From Muntiacus reevesi (taxonomy: Eukaryota; Chordata; Mammalia; Artiodactyla; Cervidae): a stretch of 64,000 nucleotides of DNA. The first letter of the stretch is position 1. Each line of letters starts with the position of its first letter. Positions 45,376 to 58,375 of this stretch are shown here, one piece after another. A program made the position numbers and the translations under genes. The notes beneath the pieces are model-generated. The model was given only the letters and a program-made list of their open reading frames with translations, searched no databases and was not told the DNA's origin. The DNA lies in contig NC_089249.1 in the NCBI RefSeq assembly GCF_963930625.1, positions 126,440,480-126,504,479 on the forward strand. The letters are read 5' to 3'.

Positions 45376-46639
45376 TCAAATTGTTTTCATTTTACAAAAA
45401 CATTCAAGGAGCATCAGAGAGAAACACCTTCTGTTTACTTTAACCACAATTGATCCCAAACAGAAGGCAGTTAGTTTGCTGTCAAATTGCACTAATTCAT
45501 TATCACTCAGAAAGGTCTAGTAAGTCTGAAAATGATCACCAAATGTATCAAGACTGTTCTTCCCTTAGGAGACTGTCATCAAATGCTCCGGAAATTTCGT
45601 CCTTGCACTACCATAAAATTGTGGTTCCATGCCACTCCCTTCTTTCCAGTATATAAATTCCCTGTTATTTTTTCCATCAAGCTGCCAGTTTTCTGGTATT
45701 ATTTGTGAAACCAGAAAGCCAAGACCTCCCTCTGTGGTTATATAGAAGATATTGTATTCCTAAGAGGTTTTGCAAATAGTACCACAAAAATTGTCTTGCT
45801 TAAAAGAAAATATTTCCCAGAAATAAACAAGAGGAGATAAACATATGTAATCAACAAGAAATCAGGCTTTGCATTCAGGTAAGTGTTTTGATAAAGGACT
45901 GAACTACCCTTCAGATTCCTCTGCTTGGGTTAACCAGTGAAAGATACAAGATCCAAAACCCTGACTTGCACAGGTCCAAAATCCCAAAAGGTAAAACGGT
46001 GTCAGGTTGGCACCTTCGAGAAGAACTGACCTTATTAAATGCATTCATATTAAGAAGCACATCATGAAAAGAAAGGACGTAGTACAAACTGAAAATGACA
46101 TTTACAACAAGTTTATGGAAAAGAAATCAGTGTGGGGAAAAGATGAGATCATTTAACCCAAGGAAGAAAAGAAAACAAAAAGTTTATAAATCAGTGATTG
46201 AATCATAAAACAAGATTTGCAATTCTAGACGAGAACTCAATCTCATGGTTGGTAGTTAAGAGCCTGCTTCACTAAACCTAAAGACCACCAGAGACCACAT
46301 AAGCCTGAACTCAAGGGAGCTTTAGTCAAGAACTCTCTACCCTCCACTGCTAAGTGTAGACTAAATACAGATGAAGGTTCCAGCAAAGTTGCTCCCCGGA
46401 AGGTCATGGGCACTTGTTCACAGGGTACTTCTATAATACAGTCAGTTCTGCTCATGCCTCCCCAAAGAAACCACAAATTCCTTTGAAGTTAGGATCCCAT
46501 TTTATTCATGTTTATATACCCACGAAGCACATGTGCAAATGCCCATGGTACACACTTAGTGACAGTTCTTCAAATTACTATTTAGCTTTACTAGAGTATA
46601 TGGAATAATGGTCCTAATAATAAACAAAACAACCACACG

Positions 46640-46820
46640 GCGCCTCTCACTGGATGCTTACCAGGTATCACGTGAGGATTCACAGGATACTTAATCAGTG
46701 ATATAGTCAGTACTGTCATCCATATTTTACAGAAACTAAAACTGAAGCCCACAAAGATCCTCAATAATTTGCCAAAGGAGATGTGGCTAGTCATAGGTGG
46801 GGAATGAATGCTGATCCTTT
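46640..46820 (+). repeat. MIR relic
   Basis: GTGAGGATTCACAGGATACT, CATATTTTACAGAAACTAAA, CAATAATTTGCCAAAGGAG and ATGTGGCTAGTCATAGGTG follow the MIR order. L2-like text precedes it at 46480-46560. Confidence 0.65.
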
Positions 46821-47718
46821 GTTCCTAGCAACTGAAGCTGAAGAATAGTTAAGCACTTTGACTTAGAAGGCACAGTCTCTATACAAGTCAGAATTTGCTG
46901 AGGCTTTTTACGGGAGGGCTTGTTCTTTTCCTCTGCCCTTAAATACTTTAAGCCCCTGTAGAAAAAGTCTATAAAATAAAATGCCCCGTGATGCTTCACA
47001 CAATTTAAACAGTGGGAACTATAGTAATAAAATAAATAGTTAAATTTTTTAAAAGTGTTTCTTATTCCAGAATCAAAGCCTGAAAACCCCAAACAAGGGA
47101 TCTGTAAATGCTTGGCTCATGGTCCATCTGACATGGAATATACACTCTCCTAGAAATACATGTACATACTCATTCTTCACACTGTAGTCACAGACACAGT
47201 AATGGTTGAATGTTTCTCTTTTGTAGTCAAATAATTAGTAGGGCATTTCAAAACTGATGTCTCTAGAGTAAAGAAACAGAAAATCACTTGTAATGAAAGC
47301 ATGGAGTTATGTAATTTGTGTGTATGTGTGTAGCTGTGTCAAAAAAAAAAAAAACTCATAATAAAGGGAATCAAAAAAGAGTCAAACAACCTCATCTCAA
47401 AAGCAATACAAGATGGATAATTGCATATTTTCAACCAAACAAATGATCATCAAAATGCCCTTTGGTAAGTCAGTAGAGAACACATACTGAGATTATTGAC
47501 CAAGTAGAACAGATAAGATATAACTAACTGTTTTTCTTTAAAATTTTTGCCACACAATATAATTGCACATTAAGCCTTAAGAATTGTTTTCAAAGTATTT
47601 CCTTTGTTACTCACAAGCTAAATCGTGATTTATTATTTGCCTTATCTCCCAACATAAGTTCTAGAAAAGCATTGTATTCATTACACATATTTCAAGTGAA
47701 ATTTTTCAAACAACTTTC

Positions 47719-47758
47719 TGCTCTGTTGTAATCCATCCTGCTCTGTTGTAATCCATCC
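47719..47758 (+). repeat. 20-bp tandem duplication
   Basis: CTGCTCTGTTGTAATCCATC is present twice in direct contact, within the L2 relic just before the L1 insertion. Confidence 0.9.
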
Positions 47759-47786
47759 TCTATGTTGTAGCCAAAGTTATCTTTTA

Positions 47787-48714
47787 TTTTTTTTTTTTTA
47801 ATATTATTTTATTAGTTGGAGGCCAATCACTTTACAACATTTCAGTGGGTTTTGTCATACATTGACATGAATCAGCCATATAGTTACACGTATTCCCCAT
47901 CCCGATCCCCCCTCCCACCTCCCTCCCCACCCGACTCCTCAGGGTCCTCCCAGTGCACCAGGCCCGAGCACCTGACTCATGCATCCCACCTGGGCTGGTG
48001 GTCCGTTTCACCATAGATAATATACATGCTGTTCTTTCAAAACATCCCACGCTCACGTTCTCCCCCAGAGTTCAAAAGTCTGTTCTGTACTTCTGTGTCT
48101 CTTTTTCTGTTTTGCATATAGGGTTATCGCCACCATCTATCTAAATTCCGTATATATGTGTTAGTACACTGTAATGTTCTTTATCTTTCTGGCTTACTTC
48201 ACTCTGTATAATGGGCTCCAGTTTCATCCATCTCATTAGAACTGATTCAAAGGAATTCTTTTTAACATCTGAGTAATATTCCATGGTGTATATGTACCAC
48301 AGCTTCCTTATCCATTCATCTGCTGATGGGCATCTAGGTTGCTTCCATGTCCTGGCTATTATAAACAGTGCTGCGATGAACATTGGGGTGCACGTGTCTC
48401 TTTCAGATCTGGATTCCTCAGTGTGTATGCCCAGAAGTGGTATTGCTGGGTCATATGGCAGTTCTATTTCCAGTTTTTTAAGAAATCTCCACACTGTTTT
48501 CCATAACAGCTGTACTAGTTTGCATTCCCACCAACAGTGTAAGAGGGTTCCCTTTTCTCCACACCCTCTCCAGCATTTATTGCTTGTAGACTTTTGGATA
48601 GCAGCCATCCTGACTGGCGTGTAATACTAAACAGACATTTCTCCAAAGAAGACATACAGATGGCTAACAAACACATGAAAAGATGCTCCACATCACTCAT
48701 CATCAGAGAAATGC
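47787..48714 (-). mobile_element. L1 (ruminant) with 5' inversion and 14-bp target duplication
   Basis: A T-run at 47787 opens an antisense L1 3' end. Its 3' UTR and ORF2 C-terminus run to about 48625. The remaining 48627-48714 is L1 text in the sense direction (ACATTTCTCCAAAGAAGACA, ATGAAAAGATGCTCCACATC), which normally lies directly upstream. This is the classic 5'-inverted (twin-priming) structure. AAAGTTATCTTTTA flanks the unit at 47773-47786 and 48715-48728. Confidence 0.93.
48141..48608 (-). pseudogene. L1 ORF2p C-terminal fragment
   Basis: This is an uninterrupted frame of 155 codons belonging to the C-terminal segment of L1 ORF2p. The cysteine-rich motif is visible as CWRGCGEKGTLLHCWWECK, followed by PAIPLLGIHTEESRSERDTC. 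The reverse transcriptase and endonuclease are absent. Absence of stops indicates a fairly young insertion, but the fragment has no start or promoter of its own. Confidence 0.9.
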
Positions 48715-49148
48715 AAAGTTATCTTTTAAAATCATACATCAGATCATATCTTTATCTTGTTAAGAAAGCATTTCAACCAAATTTAATCCCAACTCAGTGA
48801 CCAAAAACATCCTCGACAATCAAAGGTCCTGACAATCTGACCCTCGCCTTCCTCTCCATCCTCAAATCCTACCACCCTACCTGTGCACCCCTTGTTTCAG
48901 TTAGTGGTCTTTGCCCTGTTTCTCATTACAAGGAGCTCATCCTCAATGCTAACTTTTTGCGCCGTTTGTTCCCACTACCCGACCACCCTGCCAGTATATC
49001 TTCCTGTGGTGGGCTCCTTTCTGTCATCCAGAGTTAGCCTCATCATGAGGCCTTCCCTGACCACCCAACATAAAAGGGCCCCAGACCCACCCTGAGTAAC
49101 AGCACTTAACATGTATACAAAGTTATTCTGTTAATTTCCTTGGTTACT

Positions 49149-49192
49149 TCTCTCTCTCTCTGTCTCTCTCTCTCTCTGTCTCTCTCTCTCCA
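49149..49192 (+). repeat. (TC)n microsatellite
   Basis: An imperfect TCTCTC run with interspersed TGTC units, inside the L2 relic. Confidence 0.9.
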
Positions 49193-49278
49193 ATCAGTGC
49201 CTACCCCTGGCAACCACCACCGTTAGACAAATGGAACCTCCATGAAAGAGGAAATATTGCTGTCTTGTCTAGCATCAT

Positions 49279-49461
49279 GGGCTTCCCTGGTAGCTCAGCT
49301 GGTAAAGAATCCTCCTTCAATGCGGGAGATCTGAGTTCAGTCCCTGGGTTGAGAAGATCCCCTGGAGAAGGGGAAGTCTATTCACTCCAGTATCCTAGCC
49401 TGGAGAATTCCATGGACTGTATGTATAGTTCATGGAGTCATAAAGAGTAGGACACTCACCA
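49279..49461 (+). mobile_element. Bov-tA SINE inside the L2
   Basis: The head GGGCTTCCCTGGTAGCTCAG and a tail ending in diverged AGTCATAAAGAGTAGGACAC are present. TCTAGCATCAT at 49268-49278 and TCTAGCACCAT at 49462-49472 flank it. Confidence 0.9.
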
Positions 49462-50487
49462 TCTAGCACCATAGTCCTAGAATACAGAACAATGCCTGAC
49501 ACATGGAAGGTCCTAAGAAAAATATTTATTGAATAAATGAACATTTCTAAACATATTATATTTATGGATGCATTTTAGTTGTTTTTAATAGTGAATTTTC
49601 ACTAAGGCCCTATCTTCAACTGCCTAAAAATCAAAGATGATGGCTTCCTCCAACTGCAAATATGACTGACTATGACTGACTGCAAAACATTTGGAATAAA
49701 CAGGCTGTTCAGTGAGAGATGAACACATTTTCAACATAAAAGTTTGTTTTGTAGTAATCAAAATTCTGAAACTGGCTCCTCATGGCACCCTCTGGTTTTA
49801 ATCAAGCCTCACTGGTCCCTCCAAACATTCAGCAAGGACAGTCTCCTCTGGTTTCAACTTTCAATGGTGGAAGAGCAGAGAAAAACACTTCTCAATGGGT
49901 AAAAAAAAAAAAAAATATGTACCTTATCTAGGCTACTTTTGATATTTAACACCAACTAACAGAGCTGTCATTATTATTTTAAATTTACCCAGATAAATGA
50001 GGACCCATTTAGGTTAAGGATAGCAGAAAAAGCTAGAAGACTAAGGACATAGTCAGTGCTCTGGAAGGGAGAAGAGAAGCAAATTCTTTTTTCCAATTAC
50101 TGAAGGCAGACTTGTTAGCATACTTGTTCAAAGACTTACTCCCAGTCAGGCCTATGTCAGGATAAGAGTGGAGTACAAAAATAATCCTCCTTTTAGTCCT
50201 GTTCACCTTTTTCTACAAATCACAACCTGCTCAGTGTCTTTCAGCTGTCTTCATGTCAGAGCTCTCATCTGTGAATCTTGACTTAAATCTGAAGATATTT
50301 TAACTAAAATTTGCATTGTAACATATAGCCAGTGATGCTGCTCATGATGCTAAATGCAAATAACATCCAGTCTTATATGATTGGATTCTTTGGGGAAACC
50401 TTCTGAACATAGAGAATTATAGTTTCCTTGTATGAGGAAATATATAACTGAAAAGGCAATAGGGATTCAGTGCACTAACATCTGTAA

Positions 50488-51039
50488 TGGCTGCTGCCAT
50501 GAAATTAAAAGACACTTGCTCCTTGGAAGGAAAGAGATGACAAAACTAGATAGCATATTAAACAGTAAAGACACCACTTTGCCAACAAAGGTCCATATAG
50601 TCAAAGCTATGGTTTTTTCTCAATGGTCATGTACGGATGTGAGAGTTGGACCATAAAGAAGGCTGAGCGCTGAAGAATTGATGCTTTCGAATTGTGATGC
50701 TGGAGAAAACTCTTGAGAGTCCTTTGGCCTACAGGAAGATCACACTAGTCAATCCTAAAAGAAATTAACCCTGAATATTCATTGGAAGGACTGAAGCTGA
50801 AGCTCCAATACTTTGGCCACCTGATGCAAAGAACCGACTACTGGAAAAGACTCTGATTCTCGGAAACATTGAAAGCAAAATGAGACGGGGGTGGCAGAGG
50901 ATGGGATGGTTAGAAAGACTCAATGATCACAAATCTGAGCAAACTCTAGGAGATACTGGAGGACAGAGGAGCCTGGCGTGCTGCAGTCCACGGGGTTGCA
51001 AAGAGTCAGACACGACTTACTGGCTGAACAACAGCAACA
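50488..51039 (+). mobile_element. BovB LINE 3' end
   Basis: It starts at GGCTGCTGCCATGAAATTAA and ends at GGGGTTGCAAAGAGTCAGAC and a short tail. AACATCTGTAA (50477-50487) and AACATTTGTAA (51040-51050) flank it. A small frame at 50432-50656 includes part of the RT C-terminal region but is not a gene. Confidence 0.9.
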
Positions 51040-51197
51040 AACATTTGTAAAGTGCTAAGAGTGTTGTCTGGCATATGTCAGGAGCTATATATGAAGAGTT
51101 TTAATTAATTAATTTTTACATTACAAAACAAAATTTCTAGGCAAAAGCTTTACATTTAAAATGATCACAACAATTACAGTTTCTAGTTATATTTCAT

Positions 51198-51326
51198 GGA
51201 GAAGGAAATGGCAACCCACTCCAGTATTCTTGCCTAGAAAATCACAGACAGGGGAGCCTGGCTGGCTATAGTCCATAGGGTCACAAAGAGTCTAACATGA
51301 CTGAGCGACTAACACTTTCACTTCAA
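51198..51326 (+). mobile_element. BovA monomer SINE fragment
   Basis: GGAGAAGGAAATGGCAACCC through AGGGTCACAAAGAGTCTAAC and CTAACACTTTCACTT. It is equivalent to a single unit of BOV-A2. Confidence 0.88.
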
Positions 51327-51947
51327 AACTAACATTTAAAAATAAAATCCTGATGTGACATCATATGAATTTAATAACCACCATTATAAGGATGCTGTTT
51401 CATTCACTAATTTCATTTGTGATGAAAAGATTCTAAGAGATGAGCTTCATTTTCCTTGAACCTCTGTAAGTAGTATACCATGCACAGCAGGATAAATAAA
51501 GTAGAAAAATATGGCCTTGACTATGTCATCAGGGGTTCCTTGTTTGTTTGCGAGATTAGACAGTTATAAGACAAGTAGTGCAAATTTACAACTATATAGA
51601 AATTTGATGCTATACTTTCCCCATAGGAAGAGAGATAAATATGGGCTATAATAATCAGAATAGGTCATGAAGAAAATTATTACAGATATGAAAAACAAAT
51701 CAAGACTTCCAGAACTGTAATTCTCTAATAAAAAGAAAATCAGATTTGCATCAGTGTAACATGTTATAACAACATATTCTCCTACAGAGATGATCTTTAG
51801 CCAACAGCTGCATATACATTTGATTATACTTCATGCTAAACCACGCAATTTGGAAGTTTTAGTTATGAAATTCAGATTTTCTTTAACAAATTTTGGAAGG
51901 AAAATTACATTACTTAATCAACATTTGTATATGAGCATTCTGATTTT

Positions 51948-52160
51948 GGGCTTCCCTGATAGCTCAGTTGGTATACAACCCGCTTGCAATGTAGGAGACC
52001 CGGTTCGATTCCTGGGTCAGGAAGATCCGCTGGAGAAGGGATAGGCTACCCACTCCTGTATTGCTGGGCTTCCCTTGTGGCTCAGCTGGTAAAGAATCCG
52101 CCTACAATGTGGGAGACCTAGGTTTAATCCCTGGGTAGGGAAGATCCCCTGGAGAAAGGT
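51948..52160 (+). mobile_element. Dimeric-head Bov-tA SINE with TGATTTT duplication
   Basis: Two tRNA-Glu-like heads start at 51948 and 52067. The first keeps a near-perfect B box (CGGTTCGATTCCTGGG). The body is missing after GGAGAAAGG. TGATTTT flanks it at 51941-51947 and 52161-52167, so the short form inserted as such. 52170-53120 shows no gene. Confidence 0.9.
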
Positions 52161-53122
52161 TGATTTTAATTATAAAAACATACTCACCTGTTCTTAAAGT
52201 CATGCTAGCACATTAATTTCTCCCTCCCCTCCTCAAGCTGGGGGATAGGTCTGTCTCTGAACAGGGAGGCCTAAGACCGAACTTCTCCCTCTACCCACCT
52301 CAAAGAAGGCTCTTGTTTCCCACAGATCCCAATGGCCTTCGTGGACAGGAAAAATGAGGCTAATTCCAAAATACAGACCTTCATCCTTCAAACTGAAACA
52401 TTTCCGTTTTGGCTGTGGGGGAGGGTGATGGGGCATTGGACCAAGAGGCCCCTCAGGACTCATTAGGTTCTATTACTTTGCTGAGGACATGAATAAACAG
52501 GGCATCCTTCAGAAATCACTTTGATGCATGAATCTCAATTGCTTGTTTGCTTGTCTCATTATCCTGTTTAGCATATAAATAATCTCTGGGCGATTTGAAC
52601 TGATGTGTATTTGAGTTTTCAGCGGCTATGTAAAACAAAGCAAGAAGTCCAAGAGAAAGGTGACACCAATGCCATGGTTAAGCTTAAATCAATTCATACT
52701 CGAAGCAGATATTCAAGACAAGGGCACTGATACAGGTAAACCAGGTTATTCATTCATCTTAACAGTCAAATATAAAATGGCTTGCTAAATCAACCATGAA
52801 ATCCACATCAATATAAAACCATAGAAATAAGCAGAGTAGCTTTTGCATTCCTACCATTTATCTTAGACAGACCTAAAGCGGGCAATCAGGAGAAGGTCAA
52901 TAGCACACAATGGAAATTACACCTCGACAGACAGACTACTGTCTTCTCTACCATTCAGGAGAGATTTTAGCAAGTAGTTCTGGCATCCATAACCACACAT
53001 CAGCCTGCTACGAGCTGAGAGAGATGTACCAAAAACGCGAAGATCTCCTCTAAATGTCATGCGTTTTAAACTGCCTAGTTTTTTGGTTTGTTTGTTTTTG
53101 ACTGAAAACTGCAATTCTTTAC

Positions 53123-53330
53123 GTTGTTCAGTTGCTAAGTCATGTCCAGCTCTTTGCAACCATATGGACTGTAGCTCACTAGGCTCCTCTGTCCATGGAA
53201 TTCTCCAGGCGAGAATACTGGAGTGGGTAGCTATTCCGTTCTCCAGCAGACCTTCCCAACCCAGGGATCAAATCTGGGTGTCCCACTTGACAGGTTGATT
53301 GTTTACCATCTGAGCCTCCAAGAAAGACCC
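53123..53330 (-). mobile_element. Bov-tA SINE
   Basis: A reverse complete copy runs from GTTGTTCAGTTGCTAAGTCA to the head ending CCTCCAAGAAAGACCC. Its head is more diverged than that of most copies here. 53335-54440 shows only AT-rich DNA. Confidence 0.9.
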
Positions 53331-54449
53331 AAGGTCCACTGTGGTCTGCAGCAAATTCGTGGGATCAGGCAGAACTGACCTACTTTCTACACTGGAAATT
53401 AGCCATGCTTTTCCCTTCACTGACCTGCTCCCCTTCTGATTTAAATTCATACTCCCCAAATTAGCAGAACTAAAGTATCCACCAGACTACAGACCACAGA
53501 AAACATGAAAATTTACTCCCCATGTTGTATTATTTTCAAGATCAGAATTCTAGCACCCAACCAAGAGTTATTGGAGGCATGACAGAAAGAGAAAGAAAAC
53601 TTCTTATTCTGCTTGAATGTTATGATGATGCTATATTCCATTAATAAGAATGGCAAGAAAAGATTCTTAGACTATTCCAGTAATAGTAAATGCACAAACA
53701 AAATCCAAAAGAGTCAAAAAGTCTATTGCTGTCATTGCACTCACAAAGCTCACCTTCAGTATAAGATAAAGAATTTAAAGCAAAACGATTTTAAAGGGAG
53801 AGGGAAGATTGCTTTATATTTATAAAAGGAATAATTTAAACAAAGATATAACAGACATGAATTAACCCCTGATGACATTACATTGAAATCTAAATCTTTG
53901 AAATAAAGTGAAAACCATTAGAAATACACACTAACAAAACACAAATATAATGAAATCTAAGTTCTCATACATATTATTTGACAGAGCAATTAGAAAGAGA
54001 CATAAGAAAATAAGATTCTATAATGATTTAATAGCTGTATATTGAACTTTGTAACTTAAATAATAGTATAAATTCTTTTCAAATGCCCATGGATATTTAT
54101 AAAACCTGATAATAAGAGCTTAACTAACTTGAAAACAGTAAGATTTATAAGTTGATATAAGACATTTTTAAACTATTAAACAATCCTCTGCGAAGACTAA
54201 CTTAAAAAGAAAAATTTCAAATTTCATACAAAGTATTCATAAAATAAACACATATATAAATGTATATATCCATATTCATATATATAATATATATATTAGT
54301 AGAGAAGAATCTTAATAAGCAAATTCTCAAAACAAAAATTTGCTACTAAATTTATACTCTCAAAAAATTGATTAAATTATACTAAAATGCACCAATATTG
54401 AATCAAAAAAAGTATGAACCTCAAACCAATAGACAGAAAAAAACTAAAA

Positions 54450-55690
54450 CTTTAAGAAAATAAAACTGAAATGATTCCATATCATCACAAAACAGCTGAT
54501 ATCCAAGTTATTTCAATTATTCCAGAACACAGAAAAAAATTTTCCTACTCTTGCTCAAAACTAACATAATTCTAGTATTAAAAGCAAAAGAATAAAACAA
54601 ATGAAAATTATGGACCAATAAAACTTTTATAAACATAAAAACATGCATGAAAGAACTTTCCAAAAATATATGCAAATACCAACATGCACATGAAAAAAGT
54701 GCTCAACATCATTAGTCGTTGTGTGTGTTAGTCGCTCTGACGTGTCCAACTCTTTGTGACCCCATGGACTCTCGCCCACCAGACTCCTCTGTCCATGGAA
54801 TTCTCCAGCAAGAATGCTGAGGTGGGTAGCCATTCCCTTCTCCAGGGGATCTTCCCAACCCAGGGACTGAACCCAGGCCTCCCGCATTGTGCTACCCAGG
54901 AAGCCCTTCATTAGCCTTTAAGGAAATGCAAATCAAAACTAGAAATGATTTACCACATCAACTAGACATAATACATAATACAAAATGTTTTAATAAAATA
55001 AGTGTTGGCAAAAATGTGGAGGTACTAGAACCCTCATACATTGTTGACAGGAAAGTAAAATGGTCCACCATGTGGAAAAGAGTTTAGTGGGTCCTCAAAA
55101 ACTTAAACATAGAATTACCATATGACCTAGCAATTCCACTCCTAAGTATAAACTCTAATGAACTGAAAATAAACGTTTAAACAAAAATTTGTACACAAAT
55201 GTTCATAGCAGCTCTATTCCCAACAACCATAAGATGGAAACAATCCAAATGTCCATCAGCTAATGAACTGATAAACAAAATGTGGTCCATTTACCTGAAT
55301 GAATATTATTCAACCAAAAAATGGAATAATGCATTGATACATACCATTACATGGAAGAACTGTGAAAAAGTTATGGTAAGTGAAAGAAGCCAGATCCTAA
55401 AGGTATAAGCTTCCATTCACATAAAGTACCAAGAAGAGGCAGATTCATAAAGACAGAAGAGAGTGGTGGTTGCCAGGCATCACAGAGCGTGGGGAAGGGG
55501 AAAATGACTGCTTAGTGGGCACTGGGGTGTTTTTTGGAGGGAAATTAAAATTCTCTGGACAAGACACGGATAATGGTTGCAGAACACTGTGAATGTACTA
55601 AATGTCACTGAATTGCATCTTTTAAAGTCAAAATAGTGAATTTTATACTATATGAATACTGTCACAGTAAAAACAAAAAATAAATGTATC
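54450..55690 (+). mobile_element. Ancient L1 3' part, split by a SINE
   Basis: Sense L1 ORF2 C-terminus and 3' UTR: AAAAAGTGCTCAACATCATT, then after a SINE AAGGAAATGCAAATCAAAAC, ATATGACCTAGCAATTCCAC, GTTCATAGCAGCTCTATTCC and GTGGTGGTTGCCAGGCATC. Stops and frameshifts are common. It is clearly older than the 47.8-kb copy. Confidence 0.85.
54716..54907 (-). mobile_element. Bov-tA SINE nested in an old L1
   Basis: A reverse copy runs from TGTGTGTTAGTCGCTCTGAC to the head ending CCCAGGAAGCCC. TCATTAG flanks it at 54709-54715 and 54908-54914 and is part of the L1 sequence. Confidence 0.92.
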
Positions 55691-56960
55691 AAGATTGGTG
55701 CTTTCTTATATAATGATATGAAAAATAAAATAAAATAATAAAAAGATTTTATTATGATGATAGGAAAACATTTTAAAATCTTAGGATAAAAATGATGTGA
55801 AGCACTGTTATGAAGAAACTACAAAATTATTATTCAAAACATGACTATGATCGTGAAAGGAAATATTCTCATACTGCAATTGATAAACTGAACACAAGTG
55901 TAAATAAAATGTGAAGAAAAGTTAAAGTTAGGTCAATAAGATGAAATAAAGGGTACTGAAAGATTCAAACACATTTAAGAATTTCATATATAATAAAGGT
56001 AAAAATTTAAAACAGTTGCAGAAAGATGATTTAATAAATGATTTGGGATAACAAGCTAACCATTTAAAATGAAAAAAATGTCAGGCTATTAACCTGCAAA
56101 TTAAATCAACGTAAATTTTAAATGTATTTTTAAAAAAGGACAAAAAAATGAAAAAGCAAAAGTGATAGGAGAAATAAATACCAATATCATCTTAGCCAGA
56201 GAAAGTATTTAACATGAAACAGAAAGCAGTAACTACAAAAAAATTATTGACTCATTCACTACTTATAATGAAAATACTAAATTAAAAAGCTAACAATGAA
56301 CATGGAAAAACAACGACTTTTGTAACAACTGATTTTATAATTATTTTTTACATATTAGCATTATCTAATATTTGTCATCCAAAGACTTCCTGAAAATCAT
56401 TTACAGATAACCATACCTTCACAAAAGAAAGGAGATAATGTCCAACAACATAAGAAAAAAGCTCACTCTGTTAAACAAGGCACTTAGCTAGTATGTAGTC
56501 TGTTTCTGATGAGTAAAAGGATGCACCCAGTATACTGACAGTGTTTATCTCTGGGTAATGAGATTTAAACGATGTTTTTAAATTTTAATTTGTACTTTAC
56601 TTTCTTACAATAAAATTTTATGGTTGAGGAAAACCTTGCCTTTTTCAGAGTAGCTTGAGGGAATATGACACACAAAAGTCAATATTCCTCAATAAGAAGG
56701 AAATAAAGGGAGGTCTTTTCTTTTCAGTGGAGTTCCTACGACAGGAGAGCATCTCTCCACCCTCACACCCAATGAGCCAGTTTTCTGCTGCCTTCACTGC
56801 CTCTTCCCTGCTCCTCTCCCCATCCCGTATTCTGTCTCTCTGTCATTCATATGGTTTTTATTTTCCTTGTTTTCTGGTCCTCCGTCATGAACATAAATGC
56901 AGGAAGCAAAATAAGGAAAGATGCAACCACAGTAATAACAAAAACAGTTACTGGTGCTGC
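55691..56960. other. AT-rich intronic DNA, possibly L1-derived in part
   Basis: Segments such as 56130-56290 have L1 ORF2-like flavour but are too decayed for me to assign. The 105-codon frame 56655-56972 (MREYDTQKSIFLNKKEIKGG start) is not a family I recognise. Confidence 0.35.
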
Positions 56961-56964
56961 TGCT

Positions 56965-57136
56965 GGAAGTGAAAGTCACTCAGTCATGTCTGACTCTTTG
57001 TGACCCCATGGACTATACAGTCCATGGAATTCTCCAGGCCAGAATATTCGAGTGGGTAACCTTTCCCTTCTCCAGAGGATCTTCCCAACCCGGGATCAAA
57101 CCCAGGTCTCCCGCATTGCAGGAGGATTCTTTACCA
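56965..57136 (-). mobile_element. Bov-tA SINE in a CTG run
   Basis: A reverse copy runs from GAAGTGAAAGTCACTCAGTC to GATTCTTTACCA. GCTGCTGCT flanks it at 56956-56964 and 57137-57145. 57146-58300 shows no gene. Confidence 0.88.
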
Positions 57137-58309
57137 GCTGCTGCTATTTAATACTAATGCACCTTTGGTCCTAGAGGTTCCTCCACTATTGCTAAAGCAA
57201 TTAACCCTCTGCTGTGCTCCCAGGCAGGGCCAGAGAAATACATATAGTTACATTTATGTCATATTAAACAAAGAAAGAGAAGGAAAAGTAGGATGTACAT
57301 AAGAGAGATTGGAGGAGCAAGTACAAAGCTCACAGGTAAACTGAAGGAGAAAGAAAGCATGATTTCTAGAATTTAGCTCAGGAGTATTTTCCCAGGTCAT
57401 GTCTTTATCTCCATGCTTTACTCTTCACCTAGAGAGATACCCAGCCTTTTGCTCAACAAAAAGCTGCTGAAAGAATAAATCAGTGAATAAGTTAACAAGT
57501 AGATTGAAGTATAAATGATTTAATTTCCTTCATTTATATTTATTAATATTCACAGCAACTTGCTTTTAAGTCCTTGCTAACATTTTCTTAACCTAACTTC
57601 TTGGAAAGAGTTAATGGCTTTTGTAATGCTTTCACCAACATTTATTTCTCTTCTATATCCTGAGTCACTTTCCTTCTCAAAAGATAATCTAAAAATACTA
57701 ATTTGAATCATTAAATTTTTATTATCTGATTCAATTTTTCTGCTAGTCATATTTTACTTAAAAAATCACCTAGCTTTTAATATTAATTTATTACAAACTG
57801 ATGTACCCTAATCTTGTTCAAGCCTGTTCCAAATACTAGAGAGTCTATTTGTACACTTTTATATCTCTAGTAAGTATATACATTATTATCTCTTTTCTCC
57901 TGGTTTTACATTACAATTTACATCACTTGACTTTGGATCACAGTTTTTCCAGTAATTTTTCTTTGTAAATGATATGCTATAGATATTTATAAGTTACCAA
58001 AACAGTCTCATCCACTACATTCATAACAGAATACCTGCTATTCTTTTTTGCCATCGTTTTTTTTTTTTTTTCTTCATGCAAAAGCATTTATTTGGTTATC
58101 CATTTTAAATACAGCAGAGGGATAGTTAGGGAGTCCAAACTTGACTGCACCTGCTATTGTATCTGCTATTTTATTCTAACATAAAGTATAATCAAATATC
58201 TTCTCATCTCAATTTTCTATATATGTCCTCCATTTTCCTTTTCTATAAATACTATTAATTAAGGCAATAGATATCACTACCAATGAGATCACAGAGATTT
58301 TTATTCTGC

Positions 58310-58375
58310 ATTTAGAATACTGCCTGGCACCTGGTAGTGCTCAATAGACATTTGTCAAATAAATAAACAAATAAT
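58310..58375 (+). repeat. L2 3' end
   Basis: ATACTGCCTGGCACCTGGTA, GTGCTCAATAGACATTTGTC and AAATAAATAAAC are the standard L2 terminus. Confidence 0.7.

Larger units (their letters stand above)
47715..49550 (+). mobile_element. L2 LINE split by an L1 and a Bov-tA
   Basis: L2 text before the L1 (TCCATCCTCTATGTTGTAGC, CAAAGTTATC) continues after it as TTTTAAAATCATACATCAG, CATGAGGCCTTCCCTGACC, ACAGCACTTAACATGTATAC. After a SINE it ends with CAATGCCTGACACATGGAAG and TATTGAATAAATGAAC. The L2 is the oldest layer. Confidence 0.75.

Noticed and set aside
49149..49192. CRISPR-like or regulatory direct repeats
   Set aside because: This is a plain (TC)n microsatellite. No array of spaced palindromic repeats occurs anywhere, and the genome is mammalian.
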